This document shows, one piece after another, positions 35,880 to 47,957 of a DNA stretch of 64,000 bases. Both the position numbers and the translations under genes were made by a program. The notes beneath the pieces were generated by a model. It had not been told where the DNA came from. It saw only the letters and a program-made list of their open reading frames with translations, and ran no database searches. The stretch spans positions 62,001 through 126,000 of the forward strand of contig JAHNUO010000009.1 of NCBI GenBank assembly GCA_019787685.1. Direction: 5' to 3'. This DNA comes from Chiua virens (taxonomy: Eukaryota; Basidiomycota; Agaricomycetes; Boletales; Boletaceae). The first letter of the stretch is position 1. Each line of letters begins with the position of its first letter.

Positions 35880-38506
35880 ACTGAGACTTGAACGGAGCCT
35901 TTGAGACGACAATACTGCACCAATCCCACATCCTACCCCGCGATAACATTTGCCTTGACAATGTTCATCACCGCGAGGGTATTCTTCTTGTTGGAACCGA
36001 CTGTCGACTGCGTGGTGACCTCCTTTGACAAGCCCAACTGTGTGGTGCACAACACATCTCGACGTTTTTCCCGAACAAGCCGAGTCAACCTCCATTATTT
36101 GCTCATCTAACATCTTCAGTGAACGAATGGCCTTGACTCGATAGTCGGCTGACAGGGCATCCATGATCGACTTAGTGAGCTGCCCCGAGGTGGTAAGGAT
36201 AAAGGATATGCGATTCCGGAATTTCGACGCGATCGTTTCCTTCGCAGCAAAGGTGGAAGGGGCGCAACCAGCGACGACGATATCAGAGAGTCCCTCCATC
36301 GTGGATGCGATAAGCATGCCCGGGTTGTTTGAACAGGTCGATGGGATAGAGGCGTAGGTCAGCGATCGCCAGCAGGCAGATATTGTTTGTGACTCTGTTA
36401 TTTACCGTCAGCAGAACAGGTGGCACGTTGAGATTTTGTTCTTCACCTAATTCCCGGACTATGCAGTATAATTCACGGATAACCCGATTGGGCCCGCTAT
36501 CGATGGACCACGAGGAAATGATCTCATGCAAGTGATAGATAAGGTAGGCACGAAAGGCGACAGGAAGATATGCAACCACCTCAGTGCGTGAGCTGCTCCG
36601 TAGCCGGTTCACGAGGGATTGGCCAACACATTCGGTGACCCTTGTAGCAATGGAAAGTTGCTCCTCAGTCGGGTTAGTATCGCGGGACTGGAAATTATGG
36701 ATGACACGATCTGCAAATATGTGGAACTCCAATCAATGCTCTTGTTGAGCTGCTGAAGTGTCTCGATGAAATTCTGCACGAGAAATGGTGTGCACTGGAT
36801 TTTGTTCGACGACGGACTTGAGATGTCTAAACTGTTCGTCGTACCATTTTCGAATCCTTGTGCACAGCGGTGAGCTTCTCTGCTTTGGCGGGATCGGAGC
36901 ATTTCCAGTGATCTACTTCGGCAGTCAGGGCGTCGATTTGGCGATGTTTTGCTTCGTTAGATGTTTTCAAGGTCTCGACCTCCTTTTGTGCCGAGGCTAG
37001 TTCGCGCGACTGCGCTTCGTGGCGGTCATGGAGAATTGCAAGTTAATTCTGAAATTCCTGCACAGCTTTCTCAAGGTCGGTCATCTCTTTGTCTGAGGTA
37101 TCCATGTTCAAAAAACCGGCGTTGCATGTAGTAGACTATAGTGATGCCACGTACCTAACTGCTCATCCTGTGTACGAGGCGACGTCATTCTTTGTCCGGG
37201 ATCAACGTTCTGCTGGGTTATCAGTGGAAATCAAGCCTATAGGGCTTATCTAACACCTACACTGTGAACATAACGAGAAGGAAGGATATCGCCAAGGGCT
37301 CGAACCGTGACTGTCTTGCCATGACCGACTCCAAGGTCGTAGTTTTCTGAGATCACGATTGTCCCGACCATGTCATTGCAATCGATGTCAAACCCAATTT
37401 TCGTGTGCGTCGTCGCATCCCAGAACGATATCGACGAGTGAGCAGAGGCAGCGATGAAGCTACGATTTTCTGGCAGAGCAATGCACCCCCATTTTCCCAC
37501 GCCGTCGATGACGTTTCTCGGGATACGTCGAGGTAGTAGATTCTACTGTCCAAAGAGATGGCATAGAGGTGTATGTCGTCACTCCACGCAAGGCAATGGT
37601 TTCCACCCGAGGCAACTTTGATCGGGAATTGAACGATGAGACGACCATCTTCGCTGTCGTAGACGCGAACAGAGTTGCGATCCCAGGTGGCAGTGGCGAG
37701 AAGGCTTCCGTCCCGTGAGAATTTAACTGCGCCCACAACGTCGTCATGTAGTACTTAGTACCAGTGTACGTTGCTCGCCCGTGCGACGCGACGCGATAGA
37801 AACGGTCTTGTCAAGCGATCCGCTGGCGATTTTAGTCCCATCTGGGGAGATACCCACCGCGTTCACTCCCAGATCTGCGTGTCCTTTCCACACTCCACAC
37901 TGAGACGTGCCCCCGACCAGACCCGCCTACGATCCACTCCCCATCTCTTGAGACGGCAATGGTGTTGGCAAACCCTCCCACATCTATTGGCATTCCAACT
38001 TCCTCGCCATCTTCCAATCGCCATCGTCGAATCTTCCCTTCCCGTCTTCCGCTCAAAATGTGCTTGCCCTCCGTGAGGAACGCCATTGAATAAATAGTAT
38101 CTCTCCCATCGATCTCGATTATCTTCCGTATCTGATTGGTCATGGCGGAAGTGCCTTCACTGGATGTCTGGGGCCCCGTCAGGGCCGTCACTGGGTGTTC
38201 GATCACAATGGGATTTCTTTCATCTTGGACCGGGCTTTCCCCTGCTTGCTCAGTGTCACGGGACGTGGAACCACCATCATCCGACACAGACAGCGATGGT
38301 TGGAGTTTGGTCAGTACCGTACTTTCTTTGGTCCCATCCACGCACGCACTTTCTTTTGGTGTTCGGAGTAATCTGCAATACATTTTTGACGAGCAAGTAG
38401 GACGGTGACAGAACAGAACACGTGAATGCCTACATGTCCCTCGTTGAAATAAATCAGATTGCACTATCGCTCGGTCGCGCCCTTGACGTTGTTCCCACTT
38501 AGTCAT
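35880..38506 (-). pseudogene. WD40 plus coiled-coil protein, broken
   Basis: One gene remnant reads WD40 repeats first, with blocks such as GFANTIAVSRDGEWIVGGSGRG, VGISPDGTKIASGSLDKTV and AVKFSRDGSLLATATWDRNSV (each quoted in part). An intron then joins DILPSRYVHS to NVDPGQRMTSPRTQDEQL. A coiled coil follows (EKAVQEFQN, HEAQSRELASAQKEVETLKT) and a C-terminal alpha-helical part (KWYDEQFRHLKSVVEQNP, HIFADRVIHNFQ). Lesions include frame changes near 37880, 37745 and 37500, a TAA after EKAVQEFQN near 37040, a frame change near 36840, and a TGA just before the LEFHIFADR block. Some agaricomycetes carry multi-copy genes of this architecture; function is unknown. Confidence 0.7.
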
Positions 38507-39277
38507 TGTAGGTAATGAGTTTCACATCAAAATGATACCAGTGATAACTAGAATCCGTTCATTAGATGTTGATAAAGATAGGTGGTCTGGAAAGAGCAAA
38601 GTCATATATGTGTATCGTGAAGACAGGACGGTGGCCCGGGATATCAAGTCATTCCAGTGACTGCTCGAGCTCTCGCTCAGTCTACACCACTACTCGACTC
38701 TCCTACACTTGTAGGAAGTCTAGGTTTCGGGCTTGGCCTCCGCTCATTTTGGGTTTCCAGTTCCGTGTATCTGCCGTCGACGTCACCGCCCATACGCCGC
38801 AAGTTGCTTTCGAGCTCTTGAGCCAGTATCATCGCGACCCAAAAAAGTCGCGCAATCGGATTCCGTCCCGGATTCTTCATGATTCGTTGCGTTCCAGATG
38901 GAATTCGGAGCGCTGTCAGAGCTGATCCAAAGAGACAAGGGGGTGGTGCGTGCCCGAGTGGTGACAGTGACGCGATTGCCGCGGCGTCTAAGCTTGTTAC
39001 AACGCCCCGTGCTTGATCATCTGACTCTCGAAGGCTGCTTGACCGTCGTGGCAATTTGCCCCTTCCATCATTCTGGTATTGACATTTAGGATACAAATAC
39101 ATAATGTACGTAGAGGATTTTCCTTCTATCGCTCGCTTCCTGTCCTCATATCTCAGCAGATCATCCTACATTGGTGGAACAAGTCCTACCAGGAAGCCTT
39201 TCGTACAGGCGTAAGCAATGCCTCATCCAACATGATCGCAGATGTCCCCTCCGAGTCTTAGGCAATGATGAATTCGA
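38507..39277. other. Spacer with one weak minus-strand frame
   Basis: A minus-strand frame (38677-39102) contains a plausible hydrophobic stretch (IARLFWVAMILAQELESNL) and a polar tail. It has no recognised family and no clear splice partner, so it is not called as a gene. Confidence 0.3.
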
Positions 39278-41334
39278 TTACTCTCTAACACACACATTTC
39301 TAACTCTCGCTTTCTGCCCATCTCTAATTCCAACCCACCAACTCAGCCCGAGGGATACGATGCATGCAACCAGCGTCACTTGCAAAGTCCCCAAGTAGCA
39401 TGCCTTGCCGTCAAAACATTGATGTTCCGAGGGTAGCTCGCGTGAGCCCAAGGCGACCGACGACGTATTGTCCACCGGTATATGGGTATCTAGGTTGTAG
39501 CCTAATAAGAGGGAAAAGAGGTTAGCGCCAATAGGGGACGAGAGGAGGAGGTAGCCCCAATTCTCAGAGAAGTGGGCTAGAGGGTAATGTGAGTCAAAGT
39601 GAATCCCACGCTCAAACAAACTCACCCATTCCAAACCGGTCAATCATGATTGCTGGGAAGCTCCCGAACAAAGATCCGTAAGCAAAACCGGATAGAAGGG
39701 TCGCAATCCACAATGTTTTGACAGAGGAGACAGCAATCGCAGTCGCTTGGGAGATGATAAAAAGTGACGAGACAATACATAGACAATAGGCACGCGGGAA
39801 GCGAAGGTGGGTATGTGTAAAATCGGAAAGAAAGCCTTGGAGAACAGTTTGTGAGGGCTATACATGTGTGAAGAGGCAAAGGAACTACCGATTGCGATAC
39901 GTCCAGCAAAGTTGCCTAAGCTCAGGATCGATACCTGAGCGGCTTGCCATTTGGAGGCTTCAATATCATCATACACTGCGTGTGTTTTCGCGTAGAGCGC
40001 CTGCGAGATCGCGCCAACGTTGTTGATATCTATCACAGATGATAAGTGACAGCAACCCCAAAAGGCTCTAATCCACTTACACATGAGGCCAGTGCCACTA
40101 CCTACGGGTGGAAAGGTAAGGTTAAGTATCAATTCAAATGATTCGTTACGCAAACGATCCACTACGGTGGTCACCCACATATTCCCATGATCATGAAGAG
40201 AAGGTGGAAGTCCGGGTCGAGACAAAGTTGTTTTCTGCAAATATCCTGCAACACATCGTTATCGTTATCTTTAACATTTCCATTTTGGTTCCGACTGACT
40301 GGAGTGTCCAACTCAAGCATGGGCTCTTGACCGTTCGATAACGGTATTGCGGGGTCTGCTTCAACATGAACATCCAGAACTGAAACTGATGCCCCCACAT
40401 CGCCCACTACCGGAATTGGTTCGTAACCTTCATTCGCGGCATCCCATGCGCTATAAGTTGCTGGAGGTAGAGATACAGACCTGATGATCAAAAGCCCTGC
40501 GAGCGTCGGGAACGCTGTTCCGAGAGCGAGAATGAGTAGGAAAGCAGACGTGTTCCCGGGAAAGAGCGCATATGCAAGCGTGGTGAGCCAGAAAGCCGAC
40601 AGCCCGAGACCTGACAAAACGAGCCCAGCTGCAGTGGCACGCTATGGAGTATCAGGCATATGTTTAGCATAATACAAAAAACGGAGGGGAAGGAGCGCGT
40701 ACAATAGTGGACGGGAATTTTTTAGCAGTCGTGTTGAGAACAGCATTGATTGCCGCATTGCTCCCCATGCCTGTCACAAAGCTGCATGCAACAAGTGATG
40801 CGAACAGAAGCGCTGGGAGAGTCGCGCCATCACCTACACCACTGTCGTACATTTGTTTGATACCCAAGTAGCCAATGATGAAGCAGATGGAAGCGCCCAT
40901 GAGGGGAAGACTTGGACCCTTGCAATCTATAATATGACCCCAGACAGGGCCAGTGAGGTTCCCGCCCACTATGGACTGGTTAGTCGAGGCCCTGATAAAA
41001 TATCACATCCCTACTGTTTCCTGCGGAACCGACGATATTAAGTTGAGTGTGGGATATTCGAAGGCGAGCACCCAGCTGAGGAGCATAAGCTAGCAGCGAA
41101 TTACTTGGAGTCGATCAGAATCATAGACAGAACGACGCACCAGAATATGCCTTTTGAACGACAATTTCAAGGCGCCGGTCAGTACATCGATTTCCCGCTA
41201 GTAAACTCATCACCGACATAGTTGGTTCCAGAACTCAACGCCACGAGGATGGATCCGACGAGGGTGGCAATCCGAGACACGCTCAGCAACTTGTCGGAAG
41301 ATCTTACCGAAGGTACGAAGTTCACAGACTCCAT
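39278..41334 (-). CDS. Nodulin-like (NFD4-type) MFS transporter
   Basis: Nine exons (41218-41334, 41141-41150, 41015-41089, 40703-40968, 40175-40641, 40081-40097, 39889-40029, 39626-39835, 39278-39576) give 533 aa. It is a predicted 12-TM plasma-membrane or vacuolar transporter of the fungal Mch1/YMR155W-like group; substrate unknown. Landmarks are SSGTNYAYSAYAPQL, SHTQLNIVGSAGN, the first-half TM bundle, a roughly 90-residue acidic central loop (GYEPIPVVGDVG to DNDNDVLQD), and GTGLMYINNVGAISQAL. Later landmarks are SLGNFAGRIAIGFLSD and HFSENWGYLLLSSPIGAN. The second exon is 10 nt and restores the conserved YSAYAP motif. No lesions were seen. Confidence 0.88.
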
Positions 41335-42134
41335 GTCACGAGACAGCGACTCCGAAGTGACTTAGAGCTGCAGCTTGGAAGTTCAAGTTGATCTGAGTAA
41401 CGAGACGCTCATACTAGCGTAACATGGGTCTTGTTACATAAGACTGCGTAAGCGTCGCGAATTCATGACAACCCAGTACGAAGGTCCCCAAACTTCGATT
41501 CGAGGCCCGACCCAAGTTGCTGAGCGCGGGAATTTTCCACGTTGTACGCCCGTTTGACATCGACACGACTTCCTTGTATGTAGCAGGTGACACAGCTTCC
41601 GTTGTCGACTTCGAGCGATCACCATTTTTGTGGAGGACCTCCGACGGTGGTTCCCAACATATATAGGAACGTTTTACTGGCTTGCTTTCATCAGCTTCCG
41701 GCATGGCGCTGAAAATGCTCATGATCATTTTAGCACGTTCTAGGCGTGGTGGAATTCGGAACTCGGAGTGGCTTCAGAGGACAAAGGATTGCTGCATAGG
41801 TCTGTATTGTACCGTCTTGCTAATGATTGCGGCTGTGTCATTATGGCACTGGGCAATCGTCTGGCATGACGTTCTCGTTAATACAGCAATCGCTTGAGTT
41901 GTCAACAGTCAGAGTTCCAAGTTGAAGCTGCGTTGCACTGCAGATGCACTTCCTCTTGCGTAAATGCGTCGCACCCATTCCCTTTTGGCACTGCATCCAC
42001 TACACCGCAGTGAGCTGGGTGACGCGGCATGAGTCATCTGAGGCACTAAGTATTAAAGGGAGCAGAGCGACCTCTGTTGCAAGATCTAAAGTTTGAGCCC
42101 TTCCAACAGCCATTCGCTAACTCACCCACCACAC
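41335..42134. other. Divergent promoter region with one weak frame
   Basis: This lies between the divergently read MFS and DUF6593 genes. A 104-codon minus-strand frame (41414-41728) starts with ATG but has no recognised motif. A TATTAAAG sequence at about 42050, 80 nt before the DUF6593 start, is a candidate TATA element. Confidence 0.4.
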
Positions 42135-42807
42135 ATGATCCTCACACTCTCCTCGGAAAGCGTCCGCAACACCGTCTTTACAGACGAGCGCGGATTGCCC
42201 GTGTTCAAGAGCACCACGCCATTCCGTCTAGGAGTGCGTACGACGACTATCAGTCGACAGGCGACGCCGGACGAATCGCCAGGAATGGACCCCGACCTAA
42301 TTGAAGTTGCAGGTCGTATCGATTGGCATTGCTTCGGGTCGTCGATTTTCACAATTGGAGGAACGACATTGGAGTCCAATGTTTTCCTACCGCGTCATGG
42401 GTTCTTTGGAAGGTGAGCGATCTCGATACGTCAGTACCACATTCTGACACGCCGGGTTTTCTAGGAAACGTACGTTCACCGGCCAGGATGGTCGTCGTTA
42501 CCGATGGGACATGCACAGCAGGGACGTTGTGGTAAGTTTGTATCTCGCTGATTTCTGGTTAGATGGTCATATCCACATGTTCATTTCGCAGCTTTCTCTG
42601 GACGACTCGTCCAGAACCCAGATTGCACGATACCACAGAGCGAGCCTCGGGATCATAGGCAAGCGACGGCACGCCACCCTGGAAATCGCACCTCAGGCAG
42701 AGCACATGCTGGATCTCGTCATCCTGACCTTTATATACGTGGAAAAGTTGCGGATGGACAAGGAAAATAGGCAAAGGCAGCAGATGGCATCGGGTGGAGG
42801 TCCCTGA
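42135..42807 (+). CDS. DUF6593-domain protein, 186 aa
   Basis: Three exons (42135-42412, 42465-42531, 42592-42807) give 186 aa. The family is a common agaricomycete beta-rich domain of unknown function, similar in shape to tubby/phospholipid-scramblase folds. Blocks seen are an N-terminal MILTLSSESVRNTVFTDE, TPFRLGVRTTTISR, IDWHCFGSSIFTIGG, a basic FTGQDGRRYRWDM, RYHRASLG, and the C-terminal LEIAPQAEHMLDLVILTFIY plus KLR that closes these proteins. No signal peptide. The start is the ATG that gives the usual short N-terminus before the first strand. Splice donors are GTGAGC and GTAAGT. Confidence 0.85.
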
Positions 42808-43189
42808 CCTGATATTCCGAATGCAGTCCCTGGTTCCAATTGTGCATAGCTCTACGATCCGTCTCGGCTATATGTGTCTTCGTATTCTTATCGTACTCTC
42901 GTACTCTATATCTCAGATAATCATTGTAATAAAAGACCCCCCCTTGCGAAGCTATACGGAGGGGGTTAGGATTCAGGAGATGGTTCCAATGTGAATAGAT
43001 CCAGCGCAAAGTTAGTTGAGCGAAACCAGGCGTCCACGGAGGAACCCCAGAGATCAATGGTTGAGGCCTGAGGTTTATTACAGCCTTGTGCCACCATTCT
43101 AATTTCGGATCAACGGCCAGAGTTCTCGTTGATAGTAGATATATTTTGCTGGTAAATACAGTACACAAATGTCGGTAGATGAACGAAAC

Positions 43190-44200
43190 TCATGAGTGCC
43201 CTGTCATTGAATTCTAGGGTAATGTATGAGAGACTGAACTTGCTTCAGCGAACCTACTTACTCGTCTGGTAATATGGTGTGTGGCGAGGCTATACAAGAA
43301 GGTGTTGACTTGGTTTACAACAAGTGAGCAATATCGATGATGATGATGACTAGCACTCTCACAAAGGATACCGATTTTGAGTGTACCTCAAAGTTGAAAC
43401 CATTGATGCCGTCAATGTCTTGAAATCATTGAACATACCGATGATTGCCTCATACTCGCTCATCCTGGATCCTATTGCTCGATCGAGAAAATTCGACCGA
43501 AAGATCCTTTCGATAGAGGAGAGAGCATGACATGTGGGGATATACACACAGGACCTACCAGTGGTTGGTCGGCAGGATAACGATATGGCCTGTTCAAGTT
43601 GGCAGATATGCCGCCTCTCGTTCCGATTTATGAAATTCTAGATTCGGTCTATGTACGTCGTATTTCGTAGCTCGAATGCAGAGAGCTTACTGGTGATGAA
43701 TGTATCTGTAGCGATTTGCATGGCTACCAGTTGGTTGCCAGAAGATTAGAACGACTGGACTCGTCAACACTATCAGGTTAATTGTTATGACAGATTCGCA
43801 CGACGCACAGTTTAATGACGAAAGCCATGATGGAGCAACTCAGACCCAGAAAAACCGTAGGTACCGCCATGACGATGACCATGCCAGATAGGAGCTTATT
43901 ATAGGTCAAACGCTAGATCCAACAATAAACAACGATTAAAAAAAAAAAAAAACGCTAGATCCTATCACACGCTGGGATTCAGTTCGAGATTGACTTGGCA
44001 TACGTATACCTAGAAATAGACGACTCACGGCGGGGTCGGCAAGACGGCAAGTGCAGTACCCAGAAGGGTGAATGGGTATGGCCATACACCCTCTTTGATG
44101 CCATTATGAATTGTTCAGAAAGGCAACATAGACCAACGTGAAAATACTTCCAGATTGCCGTAGTTCACTGACTTGATTCCAAATGATCAGTGGAGTCCAT
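43190..44200 (-). pseudogene. Two truncated DUF6534 relics
   Basis: From 44150 down to about 43680 are degenerate counterparts of the middle exons (a VWPYPFTLLGTALAVL match and NKLLSGMVIVMAVP). Below them, starting at 43463, are the first exons of another copy (MSEYEAIIG, then VNTFLYSLATH at about 43300). The N-terminal exons lie downstream of the middle exons, so these are parts of two separate copies. Neither has the C-terminal half. Confidence 0.65.
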
Positions 44201-45066
44201 CATGAGGATACGAGATGCGTCTGGTCTGGAAACTTACAAAGATGACAACGACAAGTGTACCTATTATTTGATCCCATCAATGCGATTCCCTTCGACTCGG
44301 ATCACGTACATGCAAGTGGGTGTGACACGTACCAATCATATCTGGAGGAGCATTTTGTATTACCGCTTTGTGGGCCTGCCTCCAATGATTCAGAGCTGAG
44401 ATCAAAGTCGATAAAAAGAAGGCGATTAAGGGTCCTATAAAGATTTCTTTCTTGGAACTTGGTCTCTGAGTCACCCTCTGATCAGTCCTGGCCATCTTCC
44501 AGTCACTGATCCGGCCCCGCCCGGTGGGACTCATCTTAGTATCATGATGTACGGCACCTCAAGGGTCGAAACGTCATTGACACTATCCAACTCAGCCATA
44601 TTTCTATCCATCGGAAGCTGTCATTGTAGTTAAGATGACGGAGCCGACGCCACTCACTACACTAAAGAGGTGCAGCAGCCCATAACAAGTAGTGTCAAAG
44701 ACCATGGGGTAAGAATTTACCCAAGTTTTATACTCACCCCCTAGCAACCAGGACGACGGATGCAATGATCCATTGATTCTAAGGTTGGGACTCTGCAGGG
44801 CATCATGATCGAAGTTCAAACCTAAATTTCAAACACCGACTGAACTCTTGCACGTCCGAGTCACACAAATACATATATACAAAGCGCTAGATCTATGTAC
44901 ATATGTAATCGAAGTTGTGGATTTGAATCAGTTGGGTAGGGCTGCCGGTCTACGCTAATGGCAATAGCTTACAAACGAGTCAACGAGAAATGCTAAAAAT
45001 ACAGATCCAAGTTTTGCAGAGATTGACCCCTCCGCAACATCTTCTGTTGACCATTACCCTTTTCCT
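44201..45066. other. Spacer with shared relic insert
   Basis: The part at about 44340-44520 matches an insert in the DUF6534 relic at 34570-34750 (both contain GGGCCTGCCTCCAAT and CTTGGAACTTGGTCTC). The minus-strand frame 44604-44819 has no recognised motif. The right end should be the 3' region of the gene at 45067. Confidence 0.45.
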
Positions 45067-45693
45067 TCATATCTGATCGTTCAAAGTCCCAGTGGATGTC
45101 GTCTGGTGATCCCTGTTGCTTCGCGTGGTATCCTCAAACAACACACTCACCGCCTCCGAACCGCCCATTCCTTCCATTTTTGATGCAATGCTCGCCAAGC
45201 TCGCCTGCGGAACCAGCGGCTTCACGGCAGACGCCACCTGTACTGGCGATACACCTAGCGCATTCGCAAGCGCCTCCAAGGAACCCTCCAATTCTGCCCC
45301 CTGCCGTTCCGACCCGAACCCAGAAGAACCCCACCCTTCCCAACGCGCGATCCCTCCCGAGTCACCCACGATGATATCCCACCACCCCACTTCCTCCTTC
45401 AACCGCTCGAATAATACCACGATCCCCCAGACGTACCACCCGAGGAGCAAGATCACGACGAAGAGCAGAACGTACATGAACTTGGCGAATGAGGTGCGTG
45501 CACCAGGCGGAGAGACTTCTGCAGTCTGTATCTTTTCCCTGTGGGGAAGTTTCTCGTCGGGTGGATCTTCGGATGCAGGCGCTCGTTGTGCGGACGCAGG
45601 TGAAGGCTTGGATGGCGCGGCGCCTGCACCGGTACGGGTGCTGATGCTCGGGGCCTGTGTGACGAAGGTGGTGGTGTTGATCTGGTGATACAT
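45067..45693 (-). CDS. Single-pass membrane protein of unknown function, 208 aa
   Basis: An uninterrupted frame of 208 codons with ATG start at 45693. Residues 1-65 are polar and Pro/Ala/Ser-rich (disordered). A clear transmembrane helix follows (KFMYVLLFVVILLLGWYVWG), then a charged segment and a C-terminal helix-forming part (EGSLEALANALGVSPVQVAS). No family is recognised. Composition is even and the frame has good coding character, so it is likely real. It is convergent with nothing and sits next to the iPGM gene on the same strand. Confidence 0.7.
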   Translation of the reverse strand: MYHQINTTTFVTQAPSISTRTGAGAAPSKPSPASAQRAPASEDPPDEKLPHREKIQTAEVSPPGARTSFAKFMYVLLFVVILLLGWYVWGIVVLFERLKEEVGWWDIIVGDSGGIARWEGWGSSGFGSERQGAELEGSLEALANALGVSPVQVASAVKPLVPQASLASIASKMEGMGGSEAVSVLFEDTTRSNRDHQTTSTGTLNDQI

Positions 45694-45928
45694 GGGAAGT
45701 TGAAGCAGTGGGGGACTTGGATGTCTGGCTTGTTCTTTTTCTAGGAGGCATTAGACAAAAGGTGTCGCTAGCAGAGAGAAGCGACAGGGGGGAAGTAGCG
45801 GATAGCTGACGTCATATGAAGTGATTACCAGAAGCGATAACCCGATCAGATAGGAACTTCATATCAAATACATCTAAGCTTTGATTTCAACAATATACAG
45901 GCTCTGTTCTATTTACAGTGTACACGCT

Positions 45929-47769
45929 CTAATTCTTCTTCAACAACGACCGCCCGGTCATCTCTAAAGAAACATTGATCAGCCAACTCATTTCTCGTCA
46001 ACTCTCGGGGCCCACCTTCAGGTTGCGGTAATCCCATGACCGCAAGAATAGGTCGGTGCAACATCTGCCAAGGCACTCGCTTCTTCGGTCGATGTCGCGC
46101 CCTCTTCATCCTGAACAAACTCGAGATCATTTCCTGTCATAATGAACGGAACTTTGTTTGTTGTATGCGCCGTGTGTGGTGCACCGGTCTCTGGATTTAC
46201 CATCTGCTCAGCGTTCCCGTGGTCCGCTGTGATTAGCAAGACATATCCAGCCTCCTCGCATGCCTTGTATATGGTTCCGACGGCCTCGTCCGTCGCTGTG
46301 ATTGCCTTTACTGCGGCCTCGTACATTCCCGTGTGGCCCACCATATCAGGAGGTGCAAAGTTACACATGACGAATTCATGCTTCTTGCTCAAGACTACCT
46401 CGGCGACCTTGTCGGCAACCTCTTGGGCGCTCATTTGTGGCTGCAAGTCGTACGTCGCGACTTTTGGAGAAGCAATCAAGTGGCGTTCTTCCGCGGGGAA
46501 TTGTTTCTCAACACCACCATTGAAGAAGAAGGTGACATGAGCGTATTTCTCAGTTTCAGCAATGTGCGCTTGGGAAATGCCTTCTTTTGAGAGCCACTCT
46601 GCAAGTACGTTCGTCATTGCTTGAGGTGGGAACGCGACCGAAAATGGGAACTCGGCATTGTAGCGGGACATAGTGGTGATATGCTTGAATTGAGACCAGT
46701 GAGCCTCCCGTCAGCACATATCGGCAAGAGGAGGTGCTTACGAGATCCTTGGGTATGTTCACCTCTACAGGCTTATCTGATAGGCCAATGACAGAAACAA
46801 TCTCACGCATGCGGTCCGAGCGGTAGTTGAAGAAGAACAATGTGTCGCCCTCTTTGATGCGGCCCTCCGCACCATTGACGATGATAGGCTTCAAGAATTC
46901 GTCAGTCTCCTTGTTGTCGTACCTCTCCTGGATCGTCTTGAGGACATCAGTGGTTTCTTCACCTTCACCGTCCACAAGACTCTCAACCGCGACCTTGACA
47001 CGCTCCCAACGTTTGTCACGATCCATAGCGTAGTATCGGCCGACCACCGTAGCCAGTTCACCGTATGATTCTGACTTGAGGAACGAAAGTAAGTCCTCGG
47101 CATAGCCCTTGGCTGACGCAGGAGCAGTGTCACGCCCGTCACCAAAGAAGTGAACATAAGTGTGAGGTACGCCAGATTCTTTGGCGGTCTCAAGTAAGGC
47201 TTTGAGATGACGAATGTGGGAGTGAACACCGCCATCCGAGACCTTACACGCACAATGTCAAAAATTGCAACGCATACATGCATGCATGCATACCAATCCG
47301 AGTAGATGCAAGCGCCCGTTACCTTCTTTAGCGCGCTTAGTGCTCTCGAGGATCGTTGGGTTCTGGTGGAACTGTTTCTTCGCAATGGACACATCGATCC
47401 GAACAATGTCCTGCCAAACGATACGACCAGCGCCGATGTTGAGGTGTCTGATCAGCGGTAGTATCAGGGCACGTATCTGTGAGTGAGAATCAAGATCGAC
47501 GTACCCAACCTCTGAATTTCCCATAAGGCCGTCGTTCAGCCCGACAGCGTTGCCATGCGCGTAGAGCGTGCGGTATGCATGATTTTTGGCGAGGGTATCC
47601 ATGTTGGTGGTATCAGCAGCCTCGATGGCATCACCTTTCATGCCCTTCTCGGGTGAGATTCCCCAGCCATCGTGGACGCTTTGGAATCGAAGATGATGAT
47701 GAACGTCGGAGAAGGCGATCGGCGTAAATCGACCTACATCAGACAGACTTTGTTCTTGACTTCGACCAT
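45929..47769 (-). CDS. gpmI: 2,3-BPG-independent phosphoglycerate mutase
   Basis: This cytosolic glycolytic enzyme interconverts 3- and 2-phosphoglycerate through a Mn-dependent phosphoserine. The start is at 47769 (MVEVKNKVCLIVHDGWGIS), with a 32-nt first exon. The catalytic Ser lies in LMGNSEVGH, split by an intron. Other landmarks are HLNIGAGRIVWQDIVRID, LLGLVSDGGVHSH, HFFGDGRDTAP, GRYYAMDRDKRWERV, FFFNYRSDRMREI, NFAPPDMVGHTGMYEA, and LLITADHGNAEQM with the metal-binding Asp-His pair. Near the end an extra base at 46051-46052 turns the expected APTILAVMGLPQPE into a shifted frame that stops at 46018. In the homologous frame the gene would splice once more and end at 45929 with EEMTGRSLL. 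About 30 terminal residues are affected. This is a sequencing error, a pseudo-allele or a real truncation. Confidence 0.93.
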
Positions 47770-47957
47770 GGCGATGGCAAGCTTGTTGAGATAATGATAA
47801 TTTAGCGTAGAAAAGCGAATCTAGTCTATCCGAGTGACTTTATACTTAGCACGGAGACGCTCGGAGAGAGATGGTGTGAGCTACCGTAGGTGATAGAGCG
47901 AGAGTTAGGACTCGGATGCTGTGTTTCCCTTACCACGATTCTTGATAAGATAACAGA

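Noticed and set aside
38677..39102. 142-codon minus-strand frame
   Set aside because: Hydrophobic core is suggestive, but no family, no clear start and no partner exons.
41414..41728. 104-codon minus-strand frame with ATG
   Set aside because: Lies in the divergent promoter region; composition is unremarkable and no motif was found.
44604..44819. 71-codon minus-strand frame
   Set aside because: No recognised motif; neighbours are relics and shared repeats.
47270..47300. GCAT tandem repeat
   Set aside because: It is a short simple repeat within an iPGM intron and has no evident role.
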